Source: a virus
Virus record (IMG/VR): IMGVR_UViG_3300021961_008212
Span: 1 to 46,814 of that record
Length of the DNA stretch: 46,814 nt
Reading direction: 5' to 3' (one strand)
Shown here: positions 33,203 to 42,281 of the stretch, piece after piece
How positions within the stretch are numbered: position 1 is the first letter of the stretch
How the letters are laid out: each line of letters begins with the position of its first letter
Translations under genes and position numbers: made by a program
The notes under the pieces: generated by a model
Databases searched by the model: none
The model's input: only the letters and a program-made list of their open reading frames with translations
What the model was told of the DNA's origin: nothing

Positions 33203-35407
33203 ATGGGTTATATAATCAAAGATACTGCGGCGTTAATAACAACCAAACTGACTGACTTAGGAAGAAAGAAAATGTCAGAAGGAATGTTCAATATATCATA
33301 TTTCCAAGTCGGTGATAGTGAGGTTTGTTATAATTGCTTTGATAATACTGTGTTTAATGGTTTCCACGTTTTAATGTCAGAAGATAATGCACAAAATGGC
33401 ACACCAATACCACAAAAAAATAAAATGAATATTAAATACCCATTGTTTGTTGATTCAACATCGGGTAGTACATATGGAATTCCTGTTAAAGAATCATATT
33501 ATGATAATATATATAATTCTGCAGCCCCAAGAGGATTATTTAGTGGTACAACAGGATATAGTTCAACATATAGCGCCCAAACATCGTCAGCCTACACAAT
33601 AAATCCAAACTTTGTTTTAGATGTTTCAACATCAGATGGTGGTGATATTATTGTATTAGATGCAAGTGTTATTGATTCGACTAATACTGGTCAAACTCAG
33701 TCAGGTGATACACTTACAATTTATTATGGAACTGAAATTCAATCTATTTCTGCTACTTCGGTAGTATTAACATATAAGGTAGTTGGTATCACTGGTGACA
33801 CATCAGGAAATACTGGTAGTGTTACTGTTAGGGTTGATAGGTCCACACCAGATTTTACTAATCTTAACGGTAATGCTAGGTGTATTTTTTATCCATCTAC
33901 AATGACTCAAATCTATGATACAAATACTCCGTCATATTATTGGAATCAAGATGCGTTTGATTTTGAAAGTAATTGTGATATTGCAGAATCAGATGTTAAA
34001 GTTTGGAATATGAATTCGCCGTGGACTGAATCACCGGCTGGTTTAAATGATTCAACACACCAAGATTATAATTCTTTCGGCTCCACAGGTTATACAGGTA
34101 CTAAAGAATATTTGGGATACAATTCAGATAATGGTCAAACAGATAGTGATGGTACTTTCTATTATAATTCATTTAGTGAAAGAATTAATTTATCACCATC
34201 CAATCAAAAAGCGATTGCGGTGGTTCATTATACCAACCAATCAATTGATAATTTTTACGGTGAAAAATTTGCAACAGAAAGTTATGATTCAACAAATCCA
34301 TTTGCTACGGGTCAAGCCGCTAATTTTAGATTATCAATACCTTGGCTTATGTGGCACAAAAATTCTAATGCAACAATTGGTGAAGAATTTTATATAGACC
34401 CAACAGGATTCACAAGCCAAAATTTATTACAAGTTAATTATGTTCAGTCAACTAGGAATGAAGACATGAATTCACCTGGTATTAGATATTTCCATTTATG
34501 GGATACACACGAAAATACTAATGGTTATCCAAATAGAGTAGGTAAAGTGTGGCCAGATTTAAAATTAATAACAATTGATGATGATGAATTGGTTGCTGCT
34601 TTAAACGGTAAATCAAATAGAAACTGGACACTTCCAGCACCTAAATTAGGTCTTATTAGTCCGAATACTTTTAATGGTCTTGGAACTACTAATGATGGTG
34701 TTTTAAGTGCCGAGACTGAAACTATGTGGATAACATATAGATTTAATTTTTCATCATTTACCGAATCATTACATTGTAATTACTATTCTAAGATTAATGG
34801 ACCAACTAGTGGGTGTACTGATACCACACAAGATATCACAATAAGATTTGGAAATGAGTTTCCATTCTTAAGTGATAGTGAAACACTTACAGGTTTTACT
34901 GCTGATGAGTTCATGGTTTTAGCACAAAAAACTTCAAGTTCAGGAACACCTGACCCAACTCTTTGGAGGGTTATTGATATGGAGTCACAATATTCCGCAT
35001 CAACCGTTGGTGGGTACATTTTACCGTCAACATTAACAGGCAATACTTTCCAACTAACAAAAAGTTTATATGATGGTGCGAGTGGGACATTATATGATTT
35101 AAGTGATTATATTAGTCTACCTACATTAAATCAATCTGGGGTTACTTATAATTTTGGTGATGATTTTTATTTTAATGGTAATATCAAGTCTGATATTCAA
35201 GCCACAATTTATGTGATGAATTACAAGTGTAATTTAGGACAAACTCAATTTTTAGATTCATCAAATCCAACTTGGACGGGTAATGCACCATATATTACAG
35301 AAGTTGGACTTTACGATTCTGACAAAAATCTTATGATTATATCTAAAGTACAGTCACCTGAGAAAAGACAAGGTGTTCAACAGTACCCGATAAAGTTAGA
35401 TTTTTAA
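33203..35407 (+). CDS. Phage tail-fibre/collar-like structural protein
   Basis: A 734-aa protein. The N-terminus (ITTKLTDLGRKKMSEGMFNI, SYFQVGDSEV) has the wording of T4-like and related phage structural proteins that begin with LTDxGRxxLxEG and GDSE. The C-terminus (APYITEVGLYDSDKNLMIIS, then VQSPEKRQG) resembles the phage tail-collar/fibre segment ITEIGLYD. Between them are beta-rich, Gly/Ser/Thr-rich sequences without membrane segments. It follows the adhesin genes with a 33-nt gap and ends just before the DNA-metabolism block. Confidence 0.75.
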   Translation: MGYIIKDTAALITTKLTDLGRKKMSEGMFNISYFQVGDSEVCYNCFDNTVFNGFHVLMSEDNAQNGTPIPQKNKMNIKYPLFVDSTSGSTYGIPVKESYYDNIYNSAAPRGLFSGTTGYSSTYSAQTSSAYTINPNFVLDVSTSDGGDIIVLDASVIDSTNTGQTQSGDTLTIYYGTEIQSISATSVVLTYKVVGITGDTSGNTGSVTVRVDRSTPDFTNLNGNARCIFYPSTMTQIYDTNTPSYYWNQDAFDFESNCDIAESDVKVWNMNSPWTESPAGLNDSTHQDYNSFGSTGYTGTKEYLGYNSDNGQTDSDGTFYYNSFSERINLSPSNQKAIAVVHYTNQSIDNFYGEKFATESYDSTNPFATGQAANFRLSIPWLMWHKNSNATIGEEFYIDPTGFTSQNLLQVNYVQSTRNEDMNSPGIRYFHLWDTHENTNGYPNRVGKVWPDLKLITIDDDELVAALNGKSNRNWTLPAPKLGLISPNTFNGLGTTNDGVLSAETETMWITYRFNFSSFTESLHCNYYSKINGPTSGCTDTTQDITIRFGNEFPFLSDSETLTGFTADEFMVLAQKTSSSGTPDPTLWRVIDMESQYSASTVGGYILPSTLTGNTFQLTKSLYDGASGTLYDLSDYISLPTLNQSGVTYNFGDDFYFNGNIKSDIQATIYVMNYKCNLGQTQFLDSSNPTWTGNAPYITEVGLYDSDKNLMIISKVQSPEKRQGVQQYPIKLDF

Positions 35408-35410
35408 TAT

Positions 35411-36016
35411 ATGTCAGCAAGAACGGATTTGAAAAACTCCCCAAAGGTGTTGGGGTTAGACATTTCAACAAAAACAATTGGATGGTCTTTATTTGATATA
35501 CAGACACAAAAACTTTTAGAACTTACACACTTTTCACCTGTAATTAAACCACAACCTGAAAATAAAATTGAGGAGTTATTAGCTAAAGTAGATGTCTTTG
35601 AGGAAAAATTAGCAAATTATAAAAATTTAGGTATAACTAAAGTTATCATTGAGGAACCATTATTGAATTCAAATAATGTTTGGACTGTTGGTACGTTGTT
35701 GAGATACAATTCTATGATTACAAAATCTATCTATGATATATTAGGTGTTGTCCCAAGTTTTATATCAACATACAACTCTAGAAAATATGCTTGGCCTGAT
35801 TTAGTGCAGGAAAACGATAAGGGTAAGAAGGTGTTATTCGGAGGACTTCCAAAAGATATTGACAAGAAAGAACTCATTTGGAAAAAAGTGGCTGAAGCCG
35901 AACCACAGATTATTTGGTTATACACCAGAAACAATACACTTAAGAAAGAATGTTACGACCAAGCTGACTCATATACCTGTGTTCAAGGATATATGAAACA
36001 AGAAGGTCTTTGGTAA
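35411..36016 (+). CDS. RuvC-like Holliday-junction resolvase fold nuclease
   Basis: A 201-aa RNase-H-like protein. VLGLDISTKTIGWSLFD gives the first catalytic Asp (D17), KVIIEEPLL gives E81/E82, and ECYDQADSY near the C-terminus gives D183/D186, the expected order of RuvC-type acidic residues. It probably resolves branched phage DNA or takes part in recombination, consistent with the primase, RecB-like and SbcCD genes downstream. Note: 35 nt separate it from the primase gene. Confidence 0.75.
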   Translation: MSARTDLKNSPKVLGLDISTKTIGWSLFDIQTQKLLELTHFSPVIKPQPENKIEELLAKVDVFEEKLANYKNLGITKVIIEEPLLNSNNVWTVGTLLRYNSMITKSIYDILGVVPSFISTYNSRKYAWPDLVQENDKGKKVLFGGLPKDIDKKELIWKKVAEAEPQIIWLYTRNNTLKKECYDQADSYTCVQGYMKQEGLW

Positions 36017-36051
36017 TTGATTAATCCATTTATTTTATTATCTTTTCTGAT

Positions 36052-36978
36052 ATGGAAGATGAGTCACTAGTAGTGGACATATTAGAAAACATTTTTGGAG
36101 AACCTCGAAACCACAATCATGGTCGAGGGCAGATTTCTTTTGACTGTCCGGTATGTTCTCATGAAATTAAAGGTTTAGAAAAAGGTGACGGGAAAGGAAA
36201 CCTTGAAATCAACTACGACCAACACGTATTCAAGTGTTGGGCGTGTGCCGAAACTCATAACACTAAAGGGCACTTAGGATATCTTATTGACCGTTTTGGG
36301 GGTAAGAAAGACCGTGAATATTATGATTTAATTCGTCCTGATGAGTTTGACAGAGAAGAAAAACAATATAAAAAATTAGTTCTTCCAAAAGAATATCAAA
36401 GGTTTGAAGATGTACACCCGGCACATATGAAAAGGAGAGAGGCTTTTAACTACCTTAAAAAAAGAGGTATTACTGAAGAGATTATTCAAAAGTATGATAT
36501 TGGGTTTGCCGAGACTGGTGAGTTTGCAGGAAGAATTATAGTACCTTCCTATGATTTAAGAGGTGAGTTAAATTACTTTGTTGCGCGTAGCTGGTACCCA
36601 AGAGAGAAGTTTAAATATAAAAATCCACAAGCGCCAAAAGAATTGTTAATTTTTAATGAGAGTAGAATAAATTGGGATAATGACATTTATTTGGTTGAAG
36701 GTGTGTTTGATGGATTCTTTGTTCCTAACTCAATACCTTTATTGGGTAAGTTCGTATCAGACCTTTTATGGGAAACTCTTTATGAAAAGGCTCAGGGTAG
36801 AATTAAAATATGTTTAGATGGTGATGCATGGTACGATGCGATTAAGATATATGAGAAACTAAGTGGAGGTAGACTTTACAAAAAAATAGATATTATAAGA
36901 TTACCAAAAGATAAAGACTTGGGGGACTTACGTGGTGAGATTCTCCCTGAATATTATGTAGAATTAGAAAAACAATGA
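36052..36978 (+). CDS. DnaG-type DNA primase
   Basis: A 308-aa protein. The N-terminal zinc ribbon is C32-x2-C35 ... C62-x2-C65 (CPVC and CWAC). The primase core contains RRGITEEIIQKYDIGFAET-like sequence (KKRGITEEIIQKYDIGFA), and the Toprim domain has the VEG motif (E216) and the DGD motif (D256-G-D258) with PKDKDLGDL. It would make RNA primers for phage replication. It is shorter than bacterial DnaG because the helicase-binding C-terminal domain is absent, as in T4 gp61-like primases. ATGA overlap with the nuclease gene. Confidence 0.9.
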   Translation: MEDESLVVDILENIFGEPRNHNHGRGQISFDCPVCSHEIKGLEKGDGKGNLEINYDQHVFKCWACAETHNTKGHLGYLIDRFGGKKDREYYDLIRPDEFDREEKQYKKLVLPKEYQRFEDVHPAHMKRREAFNYLKKRGITEEIIQKYDIGFAETGEFAGRIIVPSYDLRGELNYFVARSWYPREKFKYKNPQAPKELLIFNESRINWDNDIYLVEGVFDGFFVPNSIPLLGKFVSDLLWETLYEKAQGRIKICLDGDAWYDAIKIYEKLSGGRLYKKIDIIRLPKDKDLGDLRGEILPEYYVELEKQ

Positions 36979-37829
36979 GACTAGAAGAAATTGCTAAAGA
37001 AATACGTGATGTCGTAGAAGAAAAGAAAAATGAATTAAATTTAAGATTCATTGAAGAAGACCACATATATTATATGAAGGACTTAAATGGGAAAGTTAGG
37101 TCTAATTTTCCATCAGTATCAAAAGTAATAAAGAAATTTTATGAACCATTTGCTGCTGATGATATTGCATATAAAAAGGCTAAAGGTGATGTGATAGAAA
37201 TGCAAAGACTACTTGATGAGTGGTCAGCAGCTGGTAGTTATGCAACCAATATGGGGTCAAGAACTCACTACCTTTTAGAAAAGAAGACCATAGAAATAAA
37301 TGGTGACTATAAAGAAGTAAGGGAACCTATTTTTGAGTGTGACTTAGAGCAGGAAATCAAAAGTAATAGTATGATTAAAGCAGGTGAGAAATTCCTTAAA
37401 CTAATGAAGGAAAGAGGCGCGGTTCTATTAGATACTGAAATGGTTTTAGGTCATCCTGAACTTGGATACACAGGACAACCAGACAAAGTTTGGTTGATAA
37501 TGAATAAAGAAAAAACAGGTTTTGGTATGGTGATTACAGATTGGAAAACAAATAAGGCAAAAAATTTCCAAGTTAATGATTTTACTAAACCAATGTATGA
37601 ACCTTTTGAGGATTACCCTAACAATGCGTTAGGTCATTACTATTTACAACTTCCATTATATGGGAGACTTTTATTGAAAATGTTAGAAGGTACAAAATAT
37701 GAAGACTTAAAACTAATGGGTTGTATTATTGTACTTTTGGGTGATAATTCAGAGTTTGAAGAGTATCGAGTACCTAAAAAGGTGATAGACACTATCTTTA
37801 ATTTAGATATAAAAAAATACGTAAAGTAA
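36975..37829 (+). CDS. PD-(D/E)XK nuclease (RecB/Cas4-like)
   Basis: A 284-aa nuclease. MGSRTHYLLE supplies the motif I His (H98), YTGQPDKVWL the Asp (D170), VITDWKTNK the D189-x-K191 core, and HYYLQLPLYGRLL the QxxxY motif. PSVSKVIKKFYEPF near the start is usual for phage RecB-like exonucleases. It is likely involved in recombination or host DNA turnover. There is no CRISPR gene nearby, so a Cas4 adaptation role is not supported. Confidence 0.88.
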   Translation: MRLEEIAKEIRDVVEEKKNELNLRFIEEDHIYYMKDLNGKVRSNFPSVSKVIKKFYEPFAADDIAYKKAKGDVIEMQRLLDEWSAAGSYATNMGSRTHYLLEKKTIEINGDYKEVREPIFECDLEQEIKSNSMIKAGEKFLKLMKERGAVLLDTEMVLGHPELGYTGQPDKVWLIMNKEKTGFGMVITDWKTNKAKNFQVNDFTKPMYEPFEDYPNNALGHYYLQLPLYGRLLLKMLEGTKYEDLKLMGCIIVLLGDNSEFEEYRVPKKVIDTIFNLDIKKYVK

Positions 37830-37830
37830 T

Positions 37831-38046
37831 ATGGACGGAACAAAATTAAACATAAATTTTAGTGAACAACCGACAATCCAATGTGAGGAATGTGGTAATT
37901 CATTTTTTAAAAAAGTTACGGTTATGAAGAGAATCAGTAGATTATTAACTGGTTCTGCTCAAGATGAGGTTGTACCTTTAGAAACATACGCGTGTGATAA
38001 GTGTTCTCACGTTAATGATGATTTTAATCCATTTAAAGATGAGTAA
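37831..38046 (+). CDS. Zinc-ribbon protein (71 aa)
   Basis: CEECGNSFF at residues 14-22 and CDKCSHVND at 58-66 form a CxxC...CxxC zinc ribbon with a basic linker (KKVTVMKRISRLL). It might bind nucleic acid or a polymerase and act as a small transcription or replication accessory factor. The exact role is unknown. One base after the nuclease stop. Confidence 0.7.
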   Translation: MDGTKLNINFSEQPTIQCEECGNSFFKKVTVMKRISRLLTGSAQDEVVPLETYACDKCSHVNDDFNPFKDE

Positions 38047-38122
38047 AGAAGAGTTTATTTTTTGGGATGAGATGTGGAATGCGAGTGGAAATACGTCAAA
38101 CATAAATACTGAAATAAAATAA
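38039..38122 (+). CDS. Possible 27-aa peptide
   Basis: An ATG at 38039, overlapping the zinc-ribbon stop, opens 27 codons (starts MSKEEFIFWDEMWNASG) to a TAA at 38120. It fills the gap before the cysteine synthase gene. No homology recognised; too short to be certain. Confidence 0.3.
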   Translation: MSKEEFIFWDEMWNASGNTSNINTEIK

Positions 38123-38127
38123 GACCA

Positions 38128-39006
38128 ATGAAATTATCAAAAAATATAGGAAATACTGCGTTAATTAAAATTTCAGATAAGTTATATGCTAAGGCTGAAC
38201 TTCTTAATCCGACTGGTTCAATAAAAGACCGTCCGGCTAGTTACATAATTGATGATGCTGAAAAAAATGGGATATTAAAAAAGGGTGATACCATAATTGA
38301 GGCAACTTCAGGTAACATGGGTATTTCATTCGCATGGTTGGCAGCTGAGAGAGGATACAATTGTAAGATTGTAATGCCTTCTAATATGTCTGAAGAAAGA
38401 AAACAGATGCTTAGGTTGTATGGTGCAGAATTAATTGAGGTTGAGGCTGGTAACTTTGATGAGGCAATTCGTTTACGTAATGAGTTGGCAGAAAAGAACG
38501 GTTGGTTTAACTGTAATCAATTTGCAAATCCTTTAAATATTAAATCTCACCAAGAGACTACTGCGGTTGAAATAATAAAACAGATGGTGGCAGAAATGAA
38601 ACTTTATGTCCAAGCTTTTGTGAGTGGTACAGGAACAGGTGGTACTTTAATGGGTGCAGGTTTAAAAGTAAAAGAAGTGGTACCAAGTATGCAAATAATT
38701 GCTGTTGAACCTGAAGAATCTCCTGTTATGAGTGGTGGAGAACCCGGCATACATGGAATACAAGGTATTGGTGACGGTTCTAAATTTTTGGTAGACCTAA
38801 AAAAAGTTGATAAAGTCATGACTGTTTCAACAGAAGATGCTAAAGAACGTGCCAGACAATTAGCAAAAGAAAAAGGTATTTTTGTTGGTATATCGGCCGG
38901 TGCTAATATTTTGGCATCTGAAAGATGGATTGAGGAAAATAATCCTGAGGGTGTGGTAGTCACTTTTTTGTGTGATAGGGGTGAAAGATATCTTAGTTGT
39001 TTATGA
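38128..39006 (+). CDS. cysM: Cysteine synthase-like O-acetylserine sulfhydrylase (CysK/CysM)
   Basis: A 292-aa PLP enzyme. NPTGSIKDRPA contains the Schiff-base Lys (K33). ATSGNMGISFAWLAAERGY is the substrate loop, SGTGTGGTLMGAG the phosphate loop, and FVGISAGANILA and CDRGERYLS complete the C-terminus. It would make cysteine from O-acetylserine (or phosphoserine) and sulfide or a sulfur carrier. Within a phage it is an auxiliary metabolic gene. It lies between replication genes and a sulfotransferase, and ATGA-overlaps a small membrane protein gene. CysM-like rather than CysK-like is only a guess. Confidence 0.88.
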   Translation: MKLSKNIGNTALIKISDKLYAKAELLNPTGSIKDRPASYIIDDAEKNGILKKGDTIIEATSGNMGISFAWLAAERGYNCKIVMPSNMSEERKQMLRLYGAELIEVEAGNFDEAIRLRNELAEKNGWFNCNQFANPLNIKSHQETTAVEIIKQMVAEMKLYVQAFVSGTGTGGTLMGAGLKVKEVVPSMQIIAVEPEESPVMSGGEPGIHGIQGIGDGSKFLVDLKKVDKVMTVSTEDAKERARQLAKEKGIFVGISAGANILASERWIEENNPEGVVVTFLCDRGERYLSCL

Positions 39007-39287
39007 TGGAATATTTTTTATTGGCTTTAATACAGATAAGTTTTAATCTTCTTAAGATACTTGAGATTAAATTTTCATATGATGAAGATATGAAAAACAC
39101 AATAATAATAGGTATTCTTTTAAGTATAGTATGGTTGTTCTCAACGGCAATTGGTGTATCTGCAGTTATCAAACTTGATTATAATATGATGATTGTTTAT
39201 GTTTTATCATCAACATTAGGTAAAATATTAGCATTAAAAATTCAAAAATATTATAGATTAAAGAATAAAAATGAATTTAATAAATAA
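39003..39287 (+). CDS. Small membrane protein (about three TM helices)
   Basis: 94 aa from the ATG at 39003, which overlaps the upstream stop as ATGA. Hydrophobic stretches at about residues 3-22, 34-54 and 60-78 suggest three transmembrane helices with a basic C-terminal tail (KIQKYYRLKNKNEF). No family is assigned. A holin is conceivable from size alone, but the location among metabolic genes gives no support. Confidence 0.6.
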   Translation: MMEYFLLALIQISFNLLKILEIKFSYDEDMKNTIIIGILLSIVWLFSTAIGVSAVIKLDYNMMIVYVLSSTLGKILALKIQKYYRLKNKNEFNK

Positions 39288-39795
39288 AGAAATCGGATTT
39301 ATACATATACCAAAAACTGGAGGTAAAAGTATGATTGAATTTTTCAAAAAAAATAATTTGTCATATAAGTATTCTTTACATCAGCCTTTGGATAAATTGT
39401 GGAACATAGGGTATAAAGACTGTTTTAATATAACAATAGTTAGACACCCATATAGTCGAGTTTTATCTTTTTATAATTTTTTTGAATCGGTTAGAAATAA
39501 AACATTAGATTTTGACGATTACATAAATAACATTGATAAAGTATCAAATTTAATAAGACCATGTTATGAATTTTGTATTGTTGATGACAAATTTAAAATT
39601 GATATGGTTTTAAGATTGGAAAGATTAAATCAAGATTTAGAAATGATTAAAGATAAATTTAATTTATCAATTGATAATTTTCCTTATATTAATAAGAATA
39701 ATCAACAATTTATTGATATACTTAATTTAAAACATAAAAATAAAATATATAAAATCTTTAAGAAAGATTTTAAAAAATTCTCATATGAACCATAA
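39271..39795 (+). CDS. Short sulfotransferase-family protein
   Basis: A 174-aa protein. IGFIHIPKTGGKSMIEFF (8-25) is the PAPS loop, and ITIVRHPYSRVLSFYNFF the 3'-phosphate site (R-H-P-Y-S-R, then S). LRLERLNQDLEMIKD matches the E-L region near the end of the Sulfotransfer_2 family. It is much shorter than the 23981 gene, mainly in the acceptor-binding part. The start overlaps the upstream gene by 17 nt. Confidence 0.78.
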   Translation: MNLINKEIGFIHIPKTGGKSMIEFFKKNNLSYKYSLHQPLDKLWNIGYKDCFNITIVRHPYSRVLSFYNFFESVRNKTLDFDDYINNIDKVSNLIRPCYEFCIVDDKFKIDMVLRLERLNQDLEMIKDKFNLSIDNFPYINKNNQQFIDILNLKHKNKIYKIFKKDFKKFSYEP

Positions 39796-39804
39796 AAAAA
39801 TAAG

Positions 39805-40584
39805 ATGATAAATAAATTAGTACACTTTTCAGATTTACATATTCGATTATTCAAGGACCACGATTTGTATCGTGATATCTTAATGGATATGTTAGAACAA
39901 TTTAAAGAAATAAAACCTGACCGTATTGTGTTTACGGGTGATTTGGTTCATAGTAAAAATCAAATGACACCTGAACTTATTGAATTTGTTGCTTGGATTT
40001 TAACTGAGTGTGCTAATATTACAAAAACGGTTTTGATAATTGGTAACCATGATTTCTTAGAGAATAACCTGTCGAGAGTGGATGCATTATCGCCCGTCAT
40101 TAATTCACTAGAAAATCCAAATATTGTTTATTACAAAGACTCAGGTGTTTACACTGATGAAAATATTGATTGGGTTGTTTACTCTTTGACTAATCATAAT
40201 ATACCACCAACGATTGAAAAATCTGACAACATCAAAATAGGGTTATTTCATGGTCCTGTGCAAGGTTTAAGTACAGATATTGGTTATAAGTTTGATGAAG
40301 GTTACGATACTGATAGGTTTAAGGGTTGTGACTTGGTTTTGTGTGGTGACATACATAAACGACAAATTTTTGACATTCCTGGTGGAAAGAAGGCTTATAT
40401 GATTGGTTCAACTATCCAACAGAACTTTGGTGAAAGTATCAATAAACATGGTTACGGTATTTATACTATAGATGAGGATAAGTACGAAACGGTAGATTTG
40501 GTTAACTATCGTCCGTTCCTTAAATTCAAGATTACCGATATAACTGACTTGGAACATGGCATCGAAAAACTCACAAATAATTGA
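39805..40584 (+). CDS. SbcD/Mre11-type recombination nuclease (T4 gp47-like)
   Basis: A 259-aa metallophosphoesterase. HFSDLHIR (D10, H12), FTGDLVHS (D46), IIGNHDF (N81-H-D83), the later FHGPV and CGDIHKRQ give the full metal-binding set of the SbcD/Mre11 family. It lacks much of the C-terminal capping region of cellular SbcD. With the SbcC-like gene at 43110 it forms the phage nuclease pair that processes DNA ends for recombination-dependent replication. Here the partners are separated by about 2.5 kb. The next gene overlaps by 29 nt. Confidence 0.9.
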   Translation: MINKLVHFSDLHIRLFKDHDLYRDILMDMLEQFKEIKPDRIVFTGDLVHSKNQMTPELIEFVAWILTECANITKTVLIIGNHDFLENNLSRVDALSPVINSLENPNIVYYKDSGVYTDENIDWVVYSLTNHNIPPTIEKSDNIKIGLFHGPVQGLSTDIGYKFDEGYDTDRFKGCDLVLCGDIHKRQIFDIPGGKKAYMIGSTIQQNFGESINKHGYGIYTIDEDKYETVDLVNYRPFLKFKITDITDLEHGIEKLTNN

Positions 40585-41713
40585 TTTAGATAACAAACTC
40601 TGGAAAGATATAGACCAGTTTTGTAAACTAAATGAAATTGAAGATACCGAGAAGTTCTTCAAAGAATGTTTTATAAAGGGGTACTCAATAGAAAAAAATG
40701 GTCTATTGAACACATCAGCACCACAGATTATAGAAAAAGAAATTATTAAAGAGGTTAAAGTACCTGTTGAGAAGATTGTCGAAGTTATAAAAGAAGTTGA
40801 GGTTCCTGTTGAAAAGATTGTGGAGGTTGAAGTTATTAAGGAAGTTCCGGTAGAAAAAATTGTAACCAAAAAAGTTCCTATTGAAAAGATTGTGGAGGTT
40901 GAGGTTATAAAAGAGGTTGAGGTAGAAGTAGAAAAGATTGTTGAAAAAGAAGTAATCAAAGAAGTTGAAAAAGTTGTTAAGGTTGAAAACACCAAAAAGA
41001 TAGATGAACTGTTGTTAAAAATACAACAGTTGGAAAAAGACCTTAAGAAGAAACCAAAGACTATAACTAAAGAGGTTGAAGTACCTATTGAAGTTATAGT
41101 TGAAAAGGAAGTTTACATTACTGATGATGAACAGGTGAATGAACTGTCTAAAAAAATGAGTCAGTTAGAAAAGGAAAAGAAAGAACTCACATCAAAGAAT
41201 ACCAAAGTAGAAAAAGAAAAAGAAAAATTTTCCACTAAGAATAAGGAATTAACTGAAGAGTTACGAGAATTTTCCACAAAGACAAAAAAAATGGAAAATA
41301 TTTTCCAAAAAGAAAAAGAGGAATATGATACGCAAATATCCGAATATATACGAAAAATAGATGAAAATAAAAATGAGAAGAGTGAATTGGAGAGGAAAAT
41401 ATCTGAATTGGAAGTTCTTTTGGAGAAAAAACCTAAAGAGATTATTAAGGAGGTTGAGGTAATAAAAGAAATACCTGTAGAAATTATTAAGGAGGTTGAA
41501 GTTGAAAAGATTATTGAAAAGACAATAACAAAAGATATGGATAAGGCTAAAATGTTACAAGAAACTATCCAAAAACTTCAATCAGAACTTAGAGAAAAAA
41601 AAGAAAACATTTTACTATTAGAAAATAATATCGTAGAATTAAAGTCGATGGTTGGTCCGCAAAAAGGAAAAATAACAACCTCATCAAATTTAGGAGATAA
41701 TTTATACAAATGA
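40556..41713 (+). CDS. Coiled-coil protein with KEVEVPVEKIVE repeats
   Basis: A 385-aa protein. Residues 1-55 are a globular-looking start. Residues about 60-145 are repeats of the form EKIVEVIKEVEVPV. Residues about 150-300 are a Lys/Glu-rich coiled coil, and about 295-325 repeat the KEVEVIKEIPVEI unit before a further coiled coil. No enzymatic motif. It sits between the gp47-like and gp46-like genes, so it may organise the recombination complex or tether it. It is a low-complexity, elongated protein; function unknown. Confidence 0.7.
   Translation: MASKNSQIIDLDNKLWKDIDQFCKLNEIEDTEKFFKECFIKGYSIEKNGLLNTSAPQIIEKEIIKEVKVPVEKIVEVIKEVEVPVEKIVEVEVIKEVPVEKIVTKKVPIEKIVEVEVIKEVEVEVEKIVEKEVIKEVEKVVKVENTKKIDELLLKIQQLEKDLKKKPKTITKEVEVPIEVIVEKEVYITDDEQVNELSKKMSQLEKEKKELTSKNTKVEKEKEKFSTKNKELTEELREFSTKTKKMENIFQKEKEEYDTQISEYIRKIDENKNEKSELERKISELEVLLEKKPKEIIKEVEVIKEIPVEIIKEVEVEKIIEKTITKDMDKAKMLQETIQKLQSELREKKENILLLENNIVELKSMVGPQKGKITTSSNLGDNLYK
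40738..40992 (+). repeat. Degenerate repeats encoding (K/V)EVxVPVEKIVE units
   Basis: Short recurrent nucleotide units (GTTGAGGTTCCTGTTGAAAA-like) translate into alternating Lys/Glu and Val/Ile patterns. A smaller second patch lies at about 41436-41523. Confidence 0.7.
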
Positions 41714-42048
41714 TGACAACACTTTTAGCATGGTTAATAGCGGCTTACGGAATGAGCCAAATAATAGTTTACGGAAGTATTTTTGAAGGATTTAGAGAAT
41801 CTATACATAGGTGGGGAAATAATCCTTTAGCACCTTTTGGTTTAAGTATAGGTAAGTTTATATCAGGACTTATATCTTGTATGATGTGTACTTCAACGTG
41901 GGTTGGATTTACAATGAGTTTTATGTGGTCACCCTTCGTAAATTACATGGGTGTCCATCCAGCACTTGGAGTATTCTTTGACGGTATGTTAGCGTCAGGA
42001 GGTGTATGGGCAATCAATGCGATTGTTGAATGGTTCGAAAAGAAATAA
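41710..42048 (+). CDS. DUF1360-like membrane protein
   Basis: A 112-aa protein with hydrophobic segments at about residues 3-23, 45-73 and 80-104. A CMMCTSTWVGF motif after GKFISGLIS is the wording of DUF1360-type membrane proteins, which carry a CxxC-like pair next to W. Located in a group of small membrane genes between the recombination genes. ATGA overlap with the coiled-coil gene. Confidence 0.6.
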   Translation: MMTTLLAWLIAAYGMSQIIVYGSIFEGFRESIHRWGNNPLAPFGLSIGKFISGLISCMMCTSTWVGFTMSFMWSPFVNYMGVHPALGVFFDGMLASGGVWAINAIVEWFEKK

Positions 42049-42281
42049 TGAATAACGAAGAAGAATTAAAAAGTATTGCAAAACAACATTTGTTTCCAAC
42101 AGATTACCGTTTGTTGTTTAGAATAATAGCATTGTTTGTTAGTTGGTACTATAATGGTTCTGTAATTTGGGGTATTATCCATTTCTTTTTAGGTTGGATT
42201 TACCTGGCTTACGTTATGATTATGGGTGGGTTTTCTGAAGGTGGTTTGGGTAATATAATTGACTATTACCTAAAGAACTAA
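42048..42281 (+). CDS. Small membrane protein (77 aa)
   Basis: 77 aa from the ATG at 42048 (TAATG with the upstream stop); upstream in-frame alternatives at 42030 would overlap more. There are two hydrophobic helices at about residues 21-38 and 42-62 (WGIIHFFLGWIYLAYVMIMG). No family recognised. Ends convergently, overlapping the CorA-like gene by 4 nt. Confidence 0.55.
   Translation: MNNEEELKSIAKQHLFPTDYRLLFRIIALFVSWYYNGSVIWGIIHFFLGWIYLAYVMIMGGFSEGGLGNIIDYYLKN

Noticed and set aside
36975-37829. Cas4 of a CRISPR system
   Set aside because: The RecB-like motifs are shared, but the four-Cys iron-sulfur site of Cas4 and any neighbouring cas gene are missing; phage recombination nuclease fits better.
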